Assembly (NCBI GenBank): GCA_944390485.1
Contig: CALXPQ010000003.1
Coordinates: 1-64,000 of the forward strand
Reading direction: 5' to 3'
DNA: 64,000 nucleotides
Origin: Veillonellales bacterium
GTDB lineage: Bacteria; Bacillota; Negativicutes; Veillonellales; Dialisteraceae
The notes beneath the pieces were generated by a model that had not been told where the DNA came from, searched no databases, and saw nothing but the letters and a program-made list of their open reading frames with translations. Below are positions 50,203-61,145 of the stretch, piece after piece (the stretch's first letter is position 1; the number at the start of each line of letters is the position of its first letter). The translations under genes were made by a program, and so were the position numbers.

Positions 50203-50528
50203 CAGAACATGCCGCCGGGGAGGCCGAGGCCGCTCGTCACGGCCTGCATGCGCTTCTGCGCCATTTCCGCGGATTTGCGGGTCGCTTCATTCACCGCGGT
50301 GGTGATGAGGTCTTCCAGCATTTCCGGGTCTTCCGGGTCGATGGCGTCTTTGGAGATCTTGAGCGCGGTGATCTGGTTTTCGCCGTTCATGGTGAGGGAG
50401 ACCGCGCCGCCGCCGACGGTGACGTCCACGGTCATCTTCTTTACTTCTTCCTGGGCTTTCTGCATATCTTCCTGCATCTTGCGCGCTTTTTTCAGCATGC
50501 TCTGCATTTGTGCCTTATTTCCAAACAT
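50202..50528 (-). CDS. ybaB: YbaB/EbfC-family nucleoid-associated protein
   Basis: 108 aa. Tweezer-shaped dimeric DNA-binding protein. KAQMQSMLKKARKMQEDMQKAQEE coiled helix and GGGAVSLTMNGENQITALKIS. Between dnaX and recR, the standard position. Confidence 0.94.
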   Translation of the reverse strand: MFGNKAQMQSMLKKARKMQEDMQKAQEEVKKMTVDVTVGGGAVSLTMNGENQITALKISKDAIDPEDPEMLEDLITTAVNEATRKSAEMAQKRMQAVTSGLGLPGGMF

Positions 50529-50566
50529 TCAGTTTCCTCCTGATCCTACGGGGCTTTCGGCCCTTT

Positions 50567-52534
<1,968 letters not shown>

Positions 52535-52583
52535 AAGACCTTCCTCATTTCCGACAATCAAAAAATCTGCAGTCCTCATTTAT

Positions 52584-52692
52584 GACAGCCCCCAGGATGC
52601 ACCGTGGCACATGAAAAGGTCCACTTACTGCTGCTTCCTCTCGGACCTGACAGGGTTCATGGGATTTCATTGCACGGGGCCCGGAGACTGCC
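52584..52692 (-). ncRNA. ffs: Signal recognition particle RNA (4.5S/small bacterial type)
   Basis: On the minus strand the conserved Ffh-binding tip is present: CTGTCAGGTCCGAGGAAGCA then GCAGTAAGTGGACC. Ends pair as GGCAG (52692-52688) with CTGTC (52588-52584). About 109 nt, so the short form without an Alu domain. It lies between a promoter and dnaX, its usual Firmicute place. Exact 5' end may be nearer 52717. Confidence 0.9.
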
Positions 52693-52723
52693 ATAAATCA
52701 GAACTGCAGAGCCATGTGTGAAT

Positions 52724-52752
52724 ATTATACAATACAATCCGCCGTTTTCCAA
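52724..52752 (-). promoter_or_regulatory. Promoter of SRP RNA-dnaX
   Basis: Minus strand TTGGAA (52752 to 52747), 17 nt, TATAAT (52729 to 52724). Confidence 0.75.
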
Positions 52753-52960
52753 ATGCGCGGCCCGGTCCCGCCGATGCGCGCATCATTTTTTCGGCGGGCG
52801 GATGGAAAGGGACGGGAAGCTGTGACCATTCTTTTTTGTTTTCCCTTATATATTCCCAGAGGCAGGCGCCGCGCAGTATTGAAAAGTATATGCTGCCTTT
52901 CAGAAAAGATACGCTGTACGATGCCGAAATGAGATTCGGATAGACGCTAAAAGAAAGGGT
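52753..52960. other. Intergenic stretch, no gene seen
   Basis: Short frames on both strands lack ribosome binding sites. Composition is AT-richer than the flanks. Confidence 0.45.
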
Positions 52961-52961
52961 G

Positions 52962-52970
52962 TGATACAAT
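52962..52970 (+). promoter_or_regulatory. Extended -10 promoter of fumC
   Basis: TGaTACAAT, 45 nt before the start. Confidence 0.6.
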
Positions 52971-53015
52971 ACAGGAAATTGCATTGCCGCGCAGGCGGAA
53001 GAAAAGGAGTCAACT

Positions 53016-54401
53016 ATGGAATACCGCATCGAACACGACACTATGGGCGAAGTGAAAGTCCCGGCGAGCCGGAAGTGGGGCGCGCAGACGCAGCGCTCGC
53101 ACGACAATTTCCGCATCGGGCACCGCATGCCCATGGAGATCATCTACTCTTTCGCGGTGATGAAGAAATGCGCCGCCCTGGCGAACCGCGAGCTGTCCGG
53201 CCTCGATGAGGACAAGGCCGCGGCCATCTGCGAAGCCTGCGACGAGATCACCGCGGGGCTGTGGGACGAAGAATTCCCGCTCGTGGTCTACCAGACCGGC
53301 TCGGGGACGCAGAGCAACATGAACCTGAACGAGGTCATCGCTCATCTTGCGAATGAGAAGCTCGCCGCGAAAGGGCTCGAGAAGCGGGTCCACCCGAATG
53401 ACGACGTGAACAAGTCCCAGTCCTCGAACGACACCTTCCCTGCCGCGATGCACATCGCCGCTGTGGAAGTGCTGCACCGCGACCTCTACGCGCCACTGGA
53501 CGCGCTCATCGACGTGTTCGACCGGAAAGCGGCAGAATATATGGACATCGTGAAGATCGGCCGCACCCACGTGCAGGACGCGGTGCCGCTCACGTTCGGC
53601 CAGGAGATCTCCGGCTGGGCGGAAATGCTGAAGAAATGCCGCGACATGATCCATGACGGCGAGAAATATCTCCTGCCGCTCGCCCTCGGCGGGACGGCGG
53701 TCGGCACGGGGCTCAACGCGCCGAAGGATTTCGGCCGCCGTGCGGCGGAGCTCATCGCCGGCGAGACGGGACTTCCCTTCACAGAAGAGGCGAATAAATT
53801 CTACGCGCTCACCGGCCGGGACAATTTCGTCTTCCTCCACGGGGCGCTCCAGGCGCTCGCCGACGACTGCATGAAGATCGCCGACGACATCCGCCTCCTG
53901 GCGAGCGGGCCGCGCTCCGGCCTCGGCGAGATCACCATCCCGGCCAATGAACCGGGTTCGTCCATCATGCCGGGCAAGGTGAATCCTACCCAGTGCGAGG
54001 CGCTCACCATGGTGAGCTGCCGCGTCCACGGCAACCAGACGGTCATCTCCCTCGGTGCCTCGCAGGGCCGCTTCGAGCTGAACGTGTACGCGCCGGTCAT
54101 CGCGGACGCCTTCATCGAGTCGGTGAAGCTCCTCGGCGAAGCAATCTACTCCTTCACCATCCACTGCGCCGAAGGGATGGAGCCGAACCGGGACCGCATG
54201 GCGGAGCTGGTGGAAAATTCCCTCATGCTCGTGACGGCGCTCTCTCCGCACATCGGATATGAAAAGGCCGCCGCCATTTCGAAAAAAGCGTTCGCAGAAG
54301 GCACCTGCCTCCGGGCAGCGGCCGTCTCTCTGGGCTATGTGACGGAAGAAGAGTACAACCGTTACGTCGTGCCGGAAGCCATGACCAATAAAGACCGCTG
54401 A
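53016..54401 (+). CDS. fumC: Class II fumarate hydratase
   Basis: 461 aa. Interconverts fumarate and malate without an iron-sulfur cluster. GTQSNMNLNEVIAHLA and signature GSSIMPGKVNPTQCE (flexible catalytic loop), HPNDDVNKSQSSNDTFP. QSNMN points to fumarase, not aspartase. AAAAGGAG before the ATG. Single gene; in such anaerobes it would serve the reductive succinate branch. Confidence 0.94.
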   Translation: MEYRIEHDTMGEVKVPASRKWGAQTQRSHDNFRIGHRMPMEIIYSFAVMKKCAALANRELSGLDEDKAAAICEACDEITAGLWDEEFPLVVYQTGSGTQSNMNLNEVIAHLANEKLAAKGLEKRVHPNDDVNKSQSSNDTFPAAMHIAAVEVLHRDLYAPLDALIDVFDRKAAEYMDIVKIGRTHVQDAVPLTFGQEISGWAEMLKKCRDMIHDGEKYLLPLALGGTAVGTGLNAPKDFGRRAAELIAGETGLPFTEEANKFYALTGRDNFVFLHGALQALADDCMKIADDIRLLASGPRSGLGEITIPANEPGSSIMPGKVNPTQCEALTMVSCRVHGNQTVISLGASQGRFELNVYAPVIADAFIESVKLLGEAIYSFTIHCAEGMEPNRDRMAELVENSLMLVTALSPHIGYEKAAAISKKAFAEGTCLRAAAVSLGYVTEEEYNRYVVPEAMTNKDR

Positions 54402-54453
54402 GCTATATCAATTTCGCATACAGAGTACTTCTTCTATGAGAAAAATGCCGAAA

Positions 54454-54479
54454 AGGGCCCCATTTCGGGGCTTTTTTTG
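54454..54479 (+). terminator. fumC terminator
   Basis: GGCCCC (54456-54461) / GGGGCT (54467-54472), T7. Confidence 0.8.
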
Positions 54480-54480
54480 T

Positions 54481-54747
54481 GTATTTTCGGGCCGGTGCCG
54501 GCGGGTGCAGCCTGTGCTGGCGGAAAATGTCCCGTCCGCGGTGCAGCGTCCCGGACGGACGGATGCGGGAGGCCAGGGCGCGGCGGACAGAGAAAAGCGC
54601 CTGTTTCCCGCGGCCCGGGCCGGATGAAGCAAACCGGAAGCATGCCCGGCGCGGGCGAAGCGCGGCGGGACATAAAATGATGGGGAAAACCATGCGGGAC
54701 GAAAAACGTCCATGTGGACGCAGATTCTTCTGTAAAGGTTTTGTTTG
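54481..54747. other. Intergenic stretch, no gene seen
   Basis: Very GC-rich 54490-54680, with a CCGTCC..GGACGG hairpin near 54533-54558. Overlapping open frames there lack starts with ribosome binding sites. Confidence 0.45.
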
Positions 54748-54766
54748 TGTTAAAATAACTAAGTTA
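54748..54766 (+). promoter_or_regulatory. rbs operon promoter with palindromic operator candidate
   Basis: TGtTAAAAT (54748-54756) extended -10, overlapped by the inverted repeat TAACT-A-AGTTA (54756-54766), a plausible repressor site. No rbsR/lacI-type gene is nearby. Confidence 0.5.
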
Positions 54767-54855
54767 GTACAGAGTGCATCAAAGGCAGGGATAAGAGAGC
54801 CGCCCCGCGGGGAAGGGTTTCTTATTTCTGCATGCGTGAATGTAAGGAGGACCGT

Positions 54856-55755
54856 ATGAGTCGGATCGCCGTTATCGGAAGCTGCAATGTCGATCTCACC
54901 GTAGAGGCGGACCGCCGGCCCGGCGCGGGCGAAACCGTCATGGGCCGCCGCCTCGTGATCTCGCCCGGCGGCAAGGGCGCCAATCAGGCTGTGGCCGCCG
55001 CCCGCCTGGGCGCGGACGTATGGATGGTGGGCTGCGTCGGGGACGATGCGAACGGCCGGATGATGCTGGACACGCTCGCCCGCGAAGGCGTGCACACGGA
55101 CTATGTGAAAGTCCTGTCCGGCGTGACCACCGGCACGGCGCACATCACCCTCGCCGAGGGCGACAACAGCATCATCGTGGTGAAAGGCGCGAACGACCGG
55201 GTGGACGAAGCCTGCGTCGACGCGGCGTGGGAGACTATCCGGAGCTGCGACATGATCCTGCTCCAGCACGAGATCCCGCTCGCCACGAACGGCTACATCG
55301 TCCGCCGCGCCGCCGAGGAAAGGCTGTCCGTCCTCCTGAATCCGGCGCCTTTCGAGGAAGTCCCGGCGGAGATCCTCGAAAAGATCACCTATGTCACGCC
55401 CAATGAACACGAAGCGGCGCTCATGTTCCCCGGCCTCTCCCGGGAAGAGATCCTGTCCCGCCCGGCGTGCACCGTCCTCATGACGGTCGGCGCGGACGGC
55501 GTCCTCTTCGGCGGAGAAGAAGGACCGGAGACGGTGCCCGGCTTCACCGTGCCCGTGGTCGACACCACCGGCGCGGGCGATACATTCAACGGCGCGTTCG
55601 CCGCCGCGGTGAGCGAGGGCATGGCCGTACGCGATGCCGTGCGCTTCGCCAATGCGGCCGCGGCGCTGTCCATCGGAAAAATCGGCGCGCAGGGCGGCAT
55701 GCCCCGCCGTGCGGAAGTGGAGGAAATGCTCACATGCAGAAAACAGGAATCCTGA
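54856..55755 (+). CDS. rbsK: Ribokinase
   Basis: 299 aa PfkB-family sugar kinase making ribose 5-phosphate. IAVIGSCNVDL start, ribose site SPGGKGANQAVAAARLG, ATP/anion-hole DTTGAGDTFNGAFAAAV with the catalytic Asp. ATG 54856 after AAGGAGG. First gene of rbsKDACB. Confidence 0.95.
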   Translation: MSRIAVIGSCNVDLTVEADRRPGAGETVMGRRLVISPGGKGANQAVAAARLGADVWMVGCVGDDANGRMMLDTLAREGVHTDYVKVLSGVTTGTAHITLAEGDNSIIVVKGANDRVDEACVDAAWETIRSCDMILLQHEIPLATNGYIVRRAAEERLSVLLNPAPFEEVPAEILEKITYVTPNEHEAALMFPGLSREEILSRPACTVLMTVGADGVLFGGEEGPETVPGFTVPVVDTTGAGDTFNGAFAAAVSEGMAVRDAVRFANAAAALSIGKIGAQGGMPRRAEVEEMLTCRKQES

Positions 55756-56138
55756 ACAGCTCCATCGCCAAAGTGCTGGCGGATATGGGGCATACCGATC
55801 AGATCGTCATCGGGGACTGCGGTCTTCCCGTACCGCAGGGCACGCCGAAGATCGACCTTGCTCTCCGGCTGGGCCAGCCGAAATTCATCGACGTGGTCCG
55901 CGAAGTGGCCAAATACATGATCATCCAGAAAATCTACGTCGCTCCGGAGACGGAGAAAGAAAATCCCGCCCAGTGGGCGGCGCTCCACGAAGTCTTCCCG
56001 GAAGACCAGGTGGAGTGGGCCGTCCTGGACAGCCACGAAGCGCTGAAAAAAATGGAAGGGCAGGCGAAAGCCGTCATCCGCACTGGCGAGGACACGCCGT
56101 TCTCGAACGTGGTGCTGGAATCCGGCTGCATCATCTGA
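55734..56138 (+). CDS. rbsD: D-ribose pyranase
   Basis: 134 aa. Converts pyranose to furanose forms of ribose for the kinase. MQKTGILNSSIAKVLADMGHTDQ with the catalytic His, and IVIGDCGLPVPQGTP. Overlaps rbsK by 22 nt. Confidence 0.95.
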   Translation: MQKTGILNSSIAKVLADMGHTDQIVIGDCGLPVPQGTPKIDLALRLGQPKFIDVVREVAKYMIIQKIYVAPETEKENPAQWAALHEVFPEDQVEWAVLDSHEALKKMEGQAKAVIRTGEDTPFSNVVLESGCII

Positions 56139-56183
56139 CCGTCGCCCCGAAAGGGATATCTTGAAGGAAGGAAGAGTATTGAG

Positions 56184-57665
56184 ATGGAAATCGACATGAA
56201 AGGGATCTGCAAATCCTTCGGCACGAACCAGGTGCTGCGCGGCGTCAATCTGCATCTCCGCTCCGGTGAAGTACAGGCCCTCATGGGAGAGAACGGCGCG
56301 GGCAAATCCACGCTGATGAATATCCTCACGGGCATCCACAAGGCCGATGCCGGCACGATCGAAGTGGACGGCAAGCCCATGGTCTTCCGCAACAACAAGG
56401 ACGCGGAGGATCACGGCATCGCCTTCATCCATCAGGAGCTGAACATCTGGCCGAATCTGTCCGTGCTGGAAAACCTGTTCCCGCTGAAGCGGCCGCGGAC
56501 CCGGTTCGGATTCATTGATTTCAAGAAGATGCGGGAGATCGCCGAAGCGAAATGCAAGGAGATCGGCATCGAGCTGCCGCTGGACGAGATCGCGGGGAAC
56601 TGCTCCGTGGGCCAGCAGCAGATGGTGGAAATCACGAGGAGCCTCCTCCTCGACGCGAAAGTCGTCATCATGGACGAACCCACCGCCGCCCTCACCGAGC
56701 GCGAGACCGACCGCCTCTTTGACGTGATGCGCCAGCTCAAAGCACAGGGCGTGGCCATCATCTATATTTCCCACCGCATGGAAGAAGTCTTCGGCAACTG
56801 CGACACCATCACCGTCATGCGCGACGGCCAGACCATCAGCAGCAAGCCTGTGGGCGAGACCACCATGAGCCAGATTGTCAAGGACATGGTGGGCCGCGAG
56901 ATCTCCGAGTACTACCCGATCCGCACCGTCACGCCGGGCGAGGAAGTCTTCCGCGTGGAGCACCTCACCCAGCCGGGCGTCTTCCAGGACGTGTCCTTCT
57001 CAGTGAAGAAGGGCGAGATCTTCGGCGTGGCCGGTCTCATGGGCGCAGGACGCACGGAGATCATGCGTGCCCTCTTCGGCGTGGACCCGCACAAATCCGG
57101 CAAGGTCTTCCTCCACGGCAAGGAAATCAATATCAAGAATCCGCTCGACGCCATCAAGGAAGGCTTCGGATTCATCACGGAGAACCGGAAGACCGAAGGG
57201 CTCATCCTCGATTTCTCCATCCTGAAAAACATCGCCCTCCCGAGCGAGAAACACTTCGCCAACTACAGCTGCATCAATTCGGAAAAAGAATACGAATTCT
57301 GCAAAGTCCTCGCGGACAAGCTCGGCGTCAAGACCACCGATATCTATCAGGAAGCGAAGAACCTGTCCGGCGGCAACCAGCAGAAAGTGGTCATCGCCAA
57401 ATGGATCGGCATGCATCCGTCGCTCCTCATCCTCGATGAACCGACACGGGGCATCGACGTGGGCGCGAAAAAAGACATCTACGATCTCATGAACGAACTG
57501 ACGGCGCAGGGCGTCTCCCTCATCATGGTCTCGTCCGACCTGCCGGAGATCCTCGGCATGAGCGACCGCATCATGGTCATTCACGAAGGCCGCGTCGCCG
57601 GCATCCTCTCCCGCAAGGAAGCGTCGCAGGAGAAAATCATTACACTCGCAACTGGAGGGAAATAA
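56184..57665 (+). CDS. rbsA: Ribose ABC transporter ATP-binding protein
   Basis: 493 aa with two ATPase halves: GENGAGKSTLMNILTG / NCSVGQQQMVEI / IMDEPTAAL and, degenerate in the second, GLMGAGRTE / NLSGGNQQKVVIAKW / ILDEPTRGID. Powers ribose import. AGGAAGG precedes the ATG; 3 nt before rbsC. Confidence 0.95.
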   Translation: MEIDMKGICKSFGTNQVLRGVNLHLRSGEVQALMGENGAGKSTLMNILTGIHKADAGTIEVDGKPMVFRNNKDAEDHGIAFIHQELNIWPNLSVLENLFPLKRPRTRFGFIDFKKMREIAEAKCKEIGIELPLDEIAGNCSVGQQQMVEITRSLLLDAKVVIMDEPTAALTERETDRLFDVMRQLKAQGVAIIYISHRMEEVFGNCDTITVMRDGQTISSKPVGETTMSQIVKDMVGREISEYYPIRTVTPGEEVFRVEHLTQPGVFQDVSFSVKKGEIFGVAGLMGAGRTEIMRALFGVDPHKSGKVFLHGKEINIKNPLDAIKEGFGFITENRKTEGLILDFSILKNIALPSEKHFANYSCINSEKEYEFCKVLADKLGVKTTDIYQEAKNLSGGNQQKVVIAKWIGMHPSLLILDEPTRGIDVGAKKDIYDLMNELTAQGVSLIMVSSDLPEILGMSDRIMVIHEGRVAGILSRKEASQEKIITLATGGK

Positions 57666-57668
57666 CCC

Positions 57669-58607
57669 ATGAATTCTGCAAAAGCCAAAAATCTCCTGAG
57701 AGAGATGGGCCCGCTCATCGGCCTCATCGCCCTCTTTGCCGTCATCGCTCTCCTGAACGACCGGTTCATCTCCCCGTCGAACCTGAGCAACCTGCTCCGT
57801 CAGGTCTCCATCAATGCGCTCATCTCCTTCGGCATGACTTTCGTCATCCTCACGGGCGGCATCGACCTCTCCGTCGGCAGCATCCTCGCGCTCTCCAGCG
57901 CGCTCCTCGCCAGCATGATGACCTCCGGCATGAATCCGGAACTGGCCGTCATCGTGGCCGCCTTCATCGGCCTCTGCCTCGGCGCGGTGAACGGCATCAT
58001 CGTGGCCTACGGCAAAGTCGCCCCCTTCATCGCGACGCTCGCCACCATGACCATCTACCGCGGCGCGACCCTCGTCTACACGAACGGCAACCCCATCAGC
58101 GGCCTCACGGAAGACCCGATCTTCCACGCCCTCGGCCAGGGCGACATCGCGGGCATCCCCGTGCCGGCGATCCTCATGTTCATCGCGTTCTTCATCCTGC
58201 TCTTCATCCTGAACAAGACGCCCCTCGGCCGTCAGACCTACGCCGTGGGCGGCAATGAAAAAGTGTCCTACATCGCAGGCATCAAGATCGACCGCGTGAA
58301 GATCGTGGCCTACGCCATCACCGGCCTGCTCTGCGCGCTCGCCGGCGCGGTCCTCACCGCCCGCCTGAACTCCGCGCAGCCCACCGCCGGCACCGGCTAC
58401 GAACTCGACGCCATCGCGGCGGTCGTCCTCGGCGGCACCAGCCTCGCCGGCGGCAAAGGCCGCATCTCCGGCACCCTCATCGGCGCCCTCATCATCGGCA
58501 CGCTCAACAACGGGCTGAATATCCTCAATGTGTCCAGCTTCTACCAGCAAGTTGTCAAAGGGATCGTTATTTTGCTCGCAGTTCTCATGGATCGTAAGAA
58601 ATCGTAA
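57669..58607 (+). CDS. rbsC: Ribose ABC transporter permease
   Basis: 312 aa, eight to ten membrane helices, BPD_transp_2 family. FGMTFVILTGGIDLSVGSILALS and the C-terminal EAA-like DAIAAVVLGGTSLAGGKG are diagnostic. Works with RbsA and RbsB. Confidence 0.95.
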   Translation: MNSAKAKNLLREMGPLIGLIALFAVIALLNDRFISPSNLSNLLRQVSINALISFGMTFVILTGGIDLSVGSILALSSALLASMMTSGMNPELAVIVAAFIGLCLGAVNGIIVAYGKVAPFIATLATMTIYRGATLVYTNGNPISGLTEDPIFHALGQGDIAGIPVPAILMFIAFFILLFILNKTPLGRQTYAVGGNEKVSYIAGIKIDRVKIVAYAITGLLCALAGAVLTARLNSAQPTAGTGYELDAIAAVVLGGTSLAGGKGRISGTLIGALIIGTLNNGLNILNVSSFYQQVVKGIVILLAVLMDRKKS

Positions 58608-58621
58608 GGAGGTCGTTTCTC

Positions 58622-59539
58622 TTGCTGAAAAAATTAGTTATCGCCTGCCTGCTCGGCGCGGCGCTCGTCTCCGTTTCCGGCTGCGGCTCTTCCGATAAGA
58701 AAGAAGAAGCCGCCGCTTCCGGCGAAAAGACCATGACCATCGGCTTCGCCGTCTCCACCCAGAACAATCCGTTCTTCGTCACCATGGCCAAGAGCGTCGA
58801 AGACGCTGCGGCTAAAGCCAATATCGACGTGAAGATCGTCGATGCGCAGAACGATCCGGCCAAGCAGTCCAATGACGTCACCGACCTGATCGAATCCAAG
58901 GTCGACGTGCTCATCATCAATCCGGTCGACTCCGCGGCCATCTCCAACTCCGTCATCGCCGCGAACGAAGCGAAAATCCCTGTCATCACCATCGACCGCT
59001 CCGCTGACAGCGGCGACGTGGTCACCCACATCGCGTCCAACAATGTGAAAGGCGGCGAGATGGCGGCGGAATACATCGTGAAGAAACTGGGCGAACAGGC
59101 TCCCGTAGCGGAACTGGAAGGCATCCCCGGCGCGTCCGCTACCCGTGAACGCGGCGAAGGCTTCCACAAAGTGGCCGACCAGAAGCTGAAAGTCCTGGCG
59201 AAACAGTCCGCGGACTTCGACCGCACCAAAGGCCTCACCGTCGCGGAGAACATCCTCCAGGCGAATCCTGACGTGAAAGCCATCTTCGCGCAGAATGATG
59301 AAATGGCTCTCGGCGCCATCGGCGCAGCGAAGAGCGCCTCCAAAGATATCCTCGTCATCGGTTTCGACGGCACCGAAGACGGCCTGAAATCCATCCAGGA
59401 TGGCGAGATGGCGGCGACCATTGCGCAGCAGCCTGACAAGATGGGCGAAGTCGCCGTAGAGACCGCGCAGAAGATCGCCAAAGGCGAAAAAGTCGAAAAG
59501 AGCATCGCCGTCGATCTGAAACTCGTCGAAAAACAGTGA
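58622..59539 (+). CDS. rbsB: Ribose-binding lipoprotein of the ABC transporter
   Basis: 305 aa. Lipobox VSVSGC, then a type I periplasmic-binding fold (TIGFAVSTQNNPFFVTMAKS; GSDIPVITIDRSAD-like region; FAQNDEMALGAIGA). TTG 58622 start is set by AAGGAGG (58606-58612). Lipid anchoring suits either a Firmicute or the periplasm. Last gene of the operon. Confidence 0.94.
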   Translation: MLKKLVIACLLGAALVSVSGCGSSDKKEEAAASGEKTMTIGFAVSTQNNPFFVTMAKSVEDAAAKANIDVKIVDAQNDPAKQSNDVTDLIESKVDVLIINPVDSAAISNSVIAANEAKIPVITIDRSADSGDVVTHIASNNVKGGEMAAEYIVKKLGEQAPVAELEGIPGASATRERGEGFHKVADQKLKVLAKQSADFDRTKGLTVAENILQANPDVKAIFAQNDEMALGAIGAAKSASKDILVIGFDGTEDGLKSIQDGEMAATIAQQPDKMGEVAVETAQKIAKGEKVEKSIAVDLKLVEKQ

Positions 59540-59592
59540 CATCCCGCCGGTCCCCCGGCACCCGCAGACAACTTGAATCGCCGCGCAAGCGG

Positions 59593-59623
59593 AAAAGCCC
59601 CGGTCATCCCTCCGGGGCTTTTT
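59593..59623 (+). terminator. rbs operon terminator
   Basis: AAAAGCCCCGG (59593-59603) / CCGGGGCTTTT (59612-59622). Confidence 0.87.
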
Positions 59624-59694
59624 GTGTGCCCGGGAAAAGCAGGGCGCGGCGGGGAGAAATTTGTCCGGCGGCGCGGATTTCCTCCGGCGGAGAA

Positions 59695-59724
59695 TTGACA
59701 CGTCGCGGGGACGCGTCTTACAAT
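59695..59724 (+). promoter_or_regulatory. Promoter of the aminotransferase gene
   Basis: TTGACA (59695-59700), 18 nt, TACAAT (59719-59724). The ~120-nt leader holds a GCTGCG / CGCAGC hairpin (59768-59785) but no terminator. Confidence 0.78.
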
Positions 59725-59853
59725 AATAGCATTAAGGAAATTCCGGGGCATTGATCGGCTTTGGGAAGCTGCGAGCAGGCGCAGCCTGCACAGGTTTCCG
59801 GAGAATGGAAGGTGTTTCAGGTTTCCAAACTTGAAATAAAGGAGAGATGTGTT

Positions 59854-61053
59854 ATGGCAATTCGTTTTTCCAGCACACTGGAAGCAATCAAAGGCTCTGA
59901 TCTGGGACCGCTGCTCGCGCTCACCGCGAAGCCGGAAGTCATTTCTTTCGCAGGCGGCCTGCCGGCTCCGCAGACGTTCCCGCTGAAGGAACTCACGGAA
60001 TGCGCTGTGAAGGTCAGAGAGCAGGACGGCGCGGGCGCGATGCAGTACGGCCCGTCCATGGGCTTCATGCAGCTCCGTCAGGACATCGCGGACCGCATGA
60101 ACCGCATGTACGGCCCGATGGGCATGGATAAGGTGGAACCGAAGAACATCATCATCACCACCGGTTCGCAGCAGGGCCTCGACATCCTCGGCCGCGTATT
60201 CCTCGATAAGGACGATGTGGTCCTCATCGAAAGCCCGTCCTACCTGGGCGCAATCAATGCGTTCGAGCTGAATCAGCCGAAGTTCGTGGAAGTCCCCACA
60301 GACGGCGAAGGCATGATCCCGGAAGAACTGGAAAAGATCCTCGAAACGACGGAACGCGTGAAGTTCATCTACGTCATCCCGAACTACCAGAACCCGACCG
60401 GCATCTGCTGGTCTCTGGAACGCCGTCAGGCTCTCATGGCGCTCGCTGCGAAGTATGAGATCCCGGTGGTGGAAGACAATCCGTACGGCGACCTCCGCTT
60501 CGAAGGCGAAGAGATCAATCCGCTCATCTCCATGGATCCGAAGCATCTCGTCATCTATTCCGGCACGTTCTCCAAGACGCTCGCTCCGGGCATGCGCCTC
60601 GCATGGCTCGTGGCGAACGACAAGATCATGGCGAAGCTCGACCTCGTGAAGGGCGCGACGGATCTGTCCACGCCGGGCACCACCCAGCGTGAATGCGCGA
60701 TGTACATGGAAAACTATGACTTCGAAGGCCACATCAAGGAAAACTGCGCGCTCTACGCGAAGCGCCGCGACGCGATGTGCGAAGCCATCAAGAAATATTT
60801 CCCGGAAAACGTGAAGTGCACCTATCCGCACGGCGGCCTCTTCCTGTGGGTCGAACTGCCGGAAGGCATCGACGCCCGCAAGATGCTCATGGCATGCATC
60901 GAGAACAACGTGGCGTACGTCCCGGGCGACAGCTTCTTCCCGGCTTCCAAGAAGAAGAACTACTTCCGCCTGAACTTCTCCTACAATGACGAATCCGTCA
61001 TCGAAGAAGGCATCAAGCGTCTGGGCGAAGCGCTGAAGAATTACAAAGACTGA
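59854..61053 (+). CDS. PLP-dependent aminotransferase (class I, LysN/KatII-like)
   Basis: 399 aa. ISFAGGLPAPQTFPL start, ITTGSQQGLDILGRVF, PNYQNPTGICWS, VVEDNPYGDLRF, and the PLP lysine in SGTFSKTLAPGMRLAW. This set is typical of 2-aminoadipate/aromatic/branched-chain aminotransferases of the LysN group. Exact substrates cannot be told. AAAGGAG nine bases before ATG 59854. Single gene. Confidence 0.9.
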   Translation: MAIRFSSTLEAIKGSDLGPLLALTAKPEVISFAGGLPAPQTFPLKELTECAVKVREQDGAGAMQYGPSMGFMQLRQDIADRMNRMYGPMGMDKVEPKNIIITTGSQQGLDILGRVFLDKDDVVLIESPSYLGAINAFELNQPKFVEVPTDGEGMIPEELEKILETTERVKFIYVIPNYQNPTGICWSLERRQALMALAAKYEIPVVEDNPYGDLRFEGEEINPLISMDPKHLVIYSGTFSKTLAPGMRLAWLVANDKIMAKLDLVKGATDLSTPGTTQRECAMYMENYDFEGHIKENCALYAKRRDAMCEAIKKYFPENVKCTYPHGGLFLWVELPEGIDARKMLMACIENNVAYVPGDSFFPASKKKNYFRLNFSYNDESVIEEGIKRLGEALKNYKD

Positions 61054-61067
61054 CCGGTCTCTGCAGG

Positions 61068-61096
61068 TCCCTTTCCTTCGGGAGAGGGATTTTTTT
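61068..61096 (+). terminator. Terminator of the aminotransferase gene
   Basis: TCCCTTTCC-TTCG-GGAGAGGGA, T7. Confidence 0.84.
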
Positions 61097-61105
61097 ACGC
61101 ACGAA

Positions 61106-61135
61106 CAAAAAAAGGCAGGACGGGAAAGTCCTGCC
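61106..61135 (-). terminator. Terminator of the D-2-hydroxyacid dehydrogenase gene
   Basis: GGCAGGAC (61114-61121) / GTCCTGCC (61128-61135); T7 on the minus strand. Confidence 0.86.
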
Positions 61136-61145
61136 CTGCGGCTCA

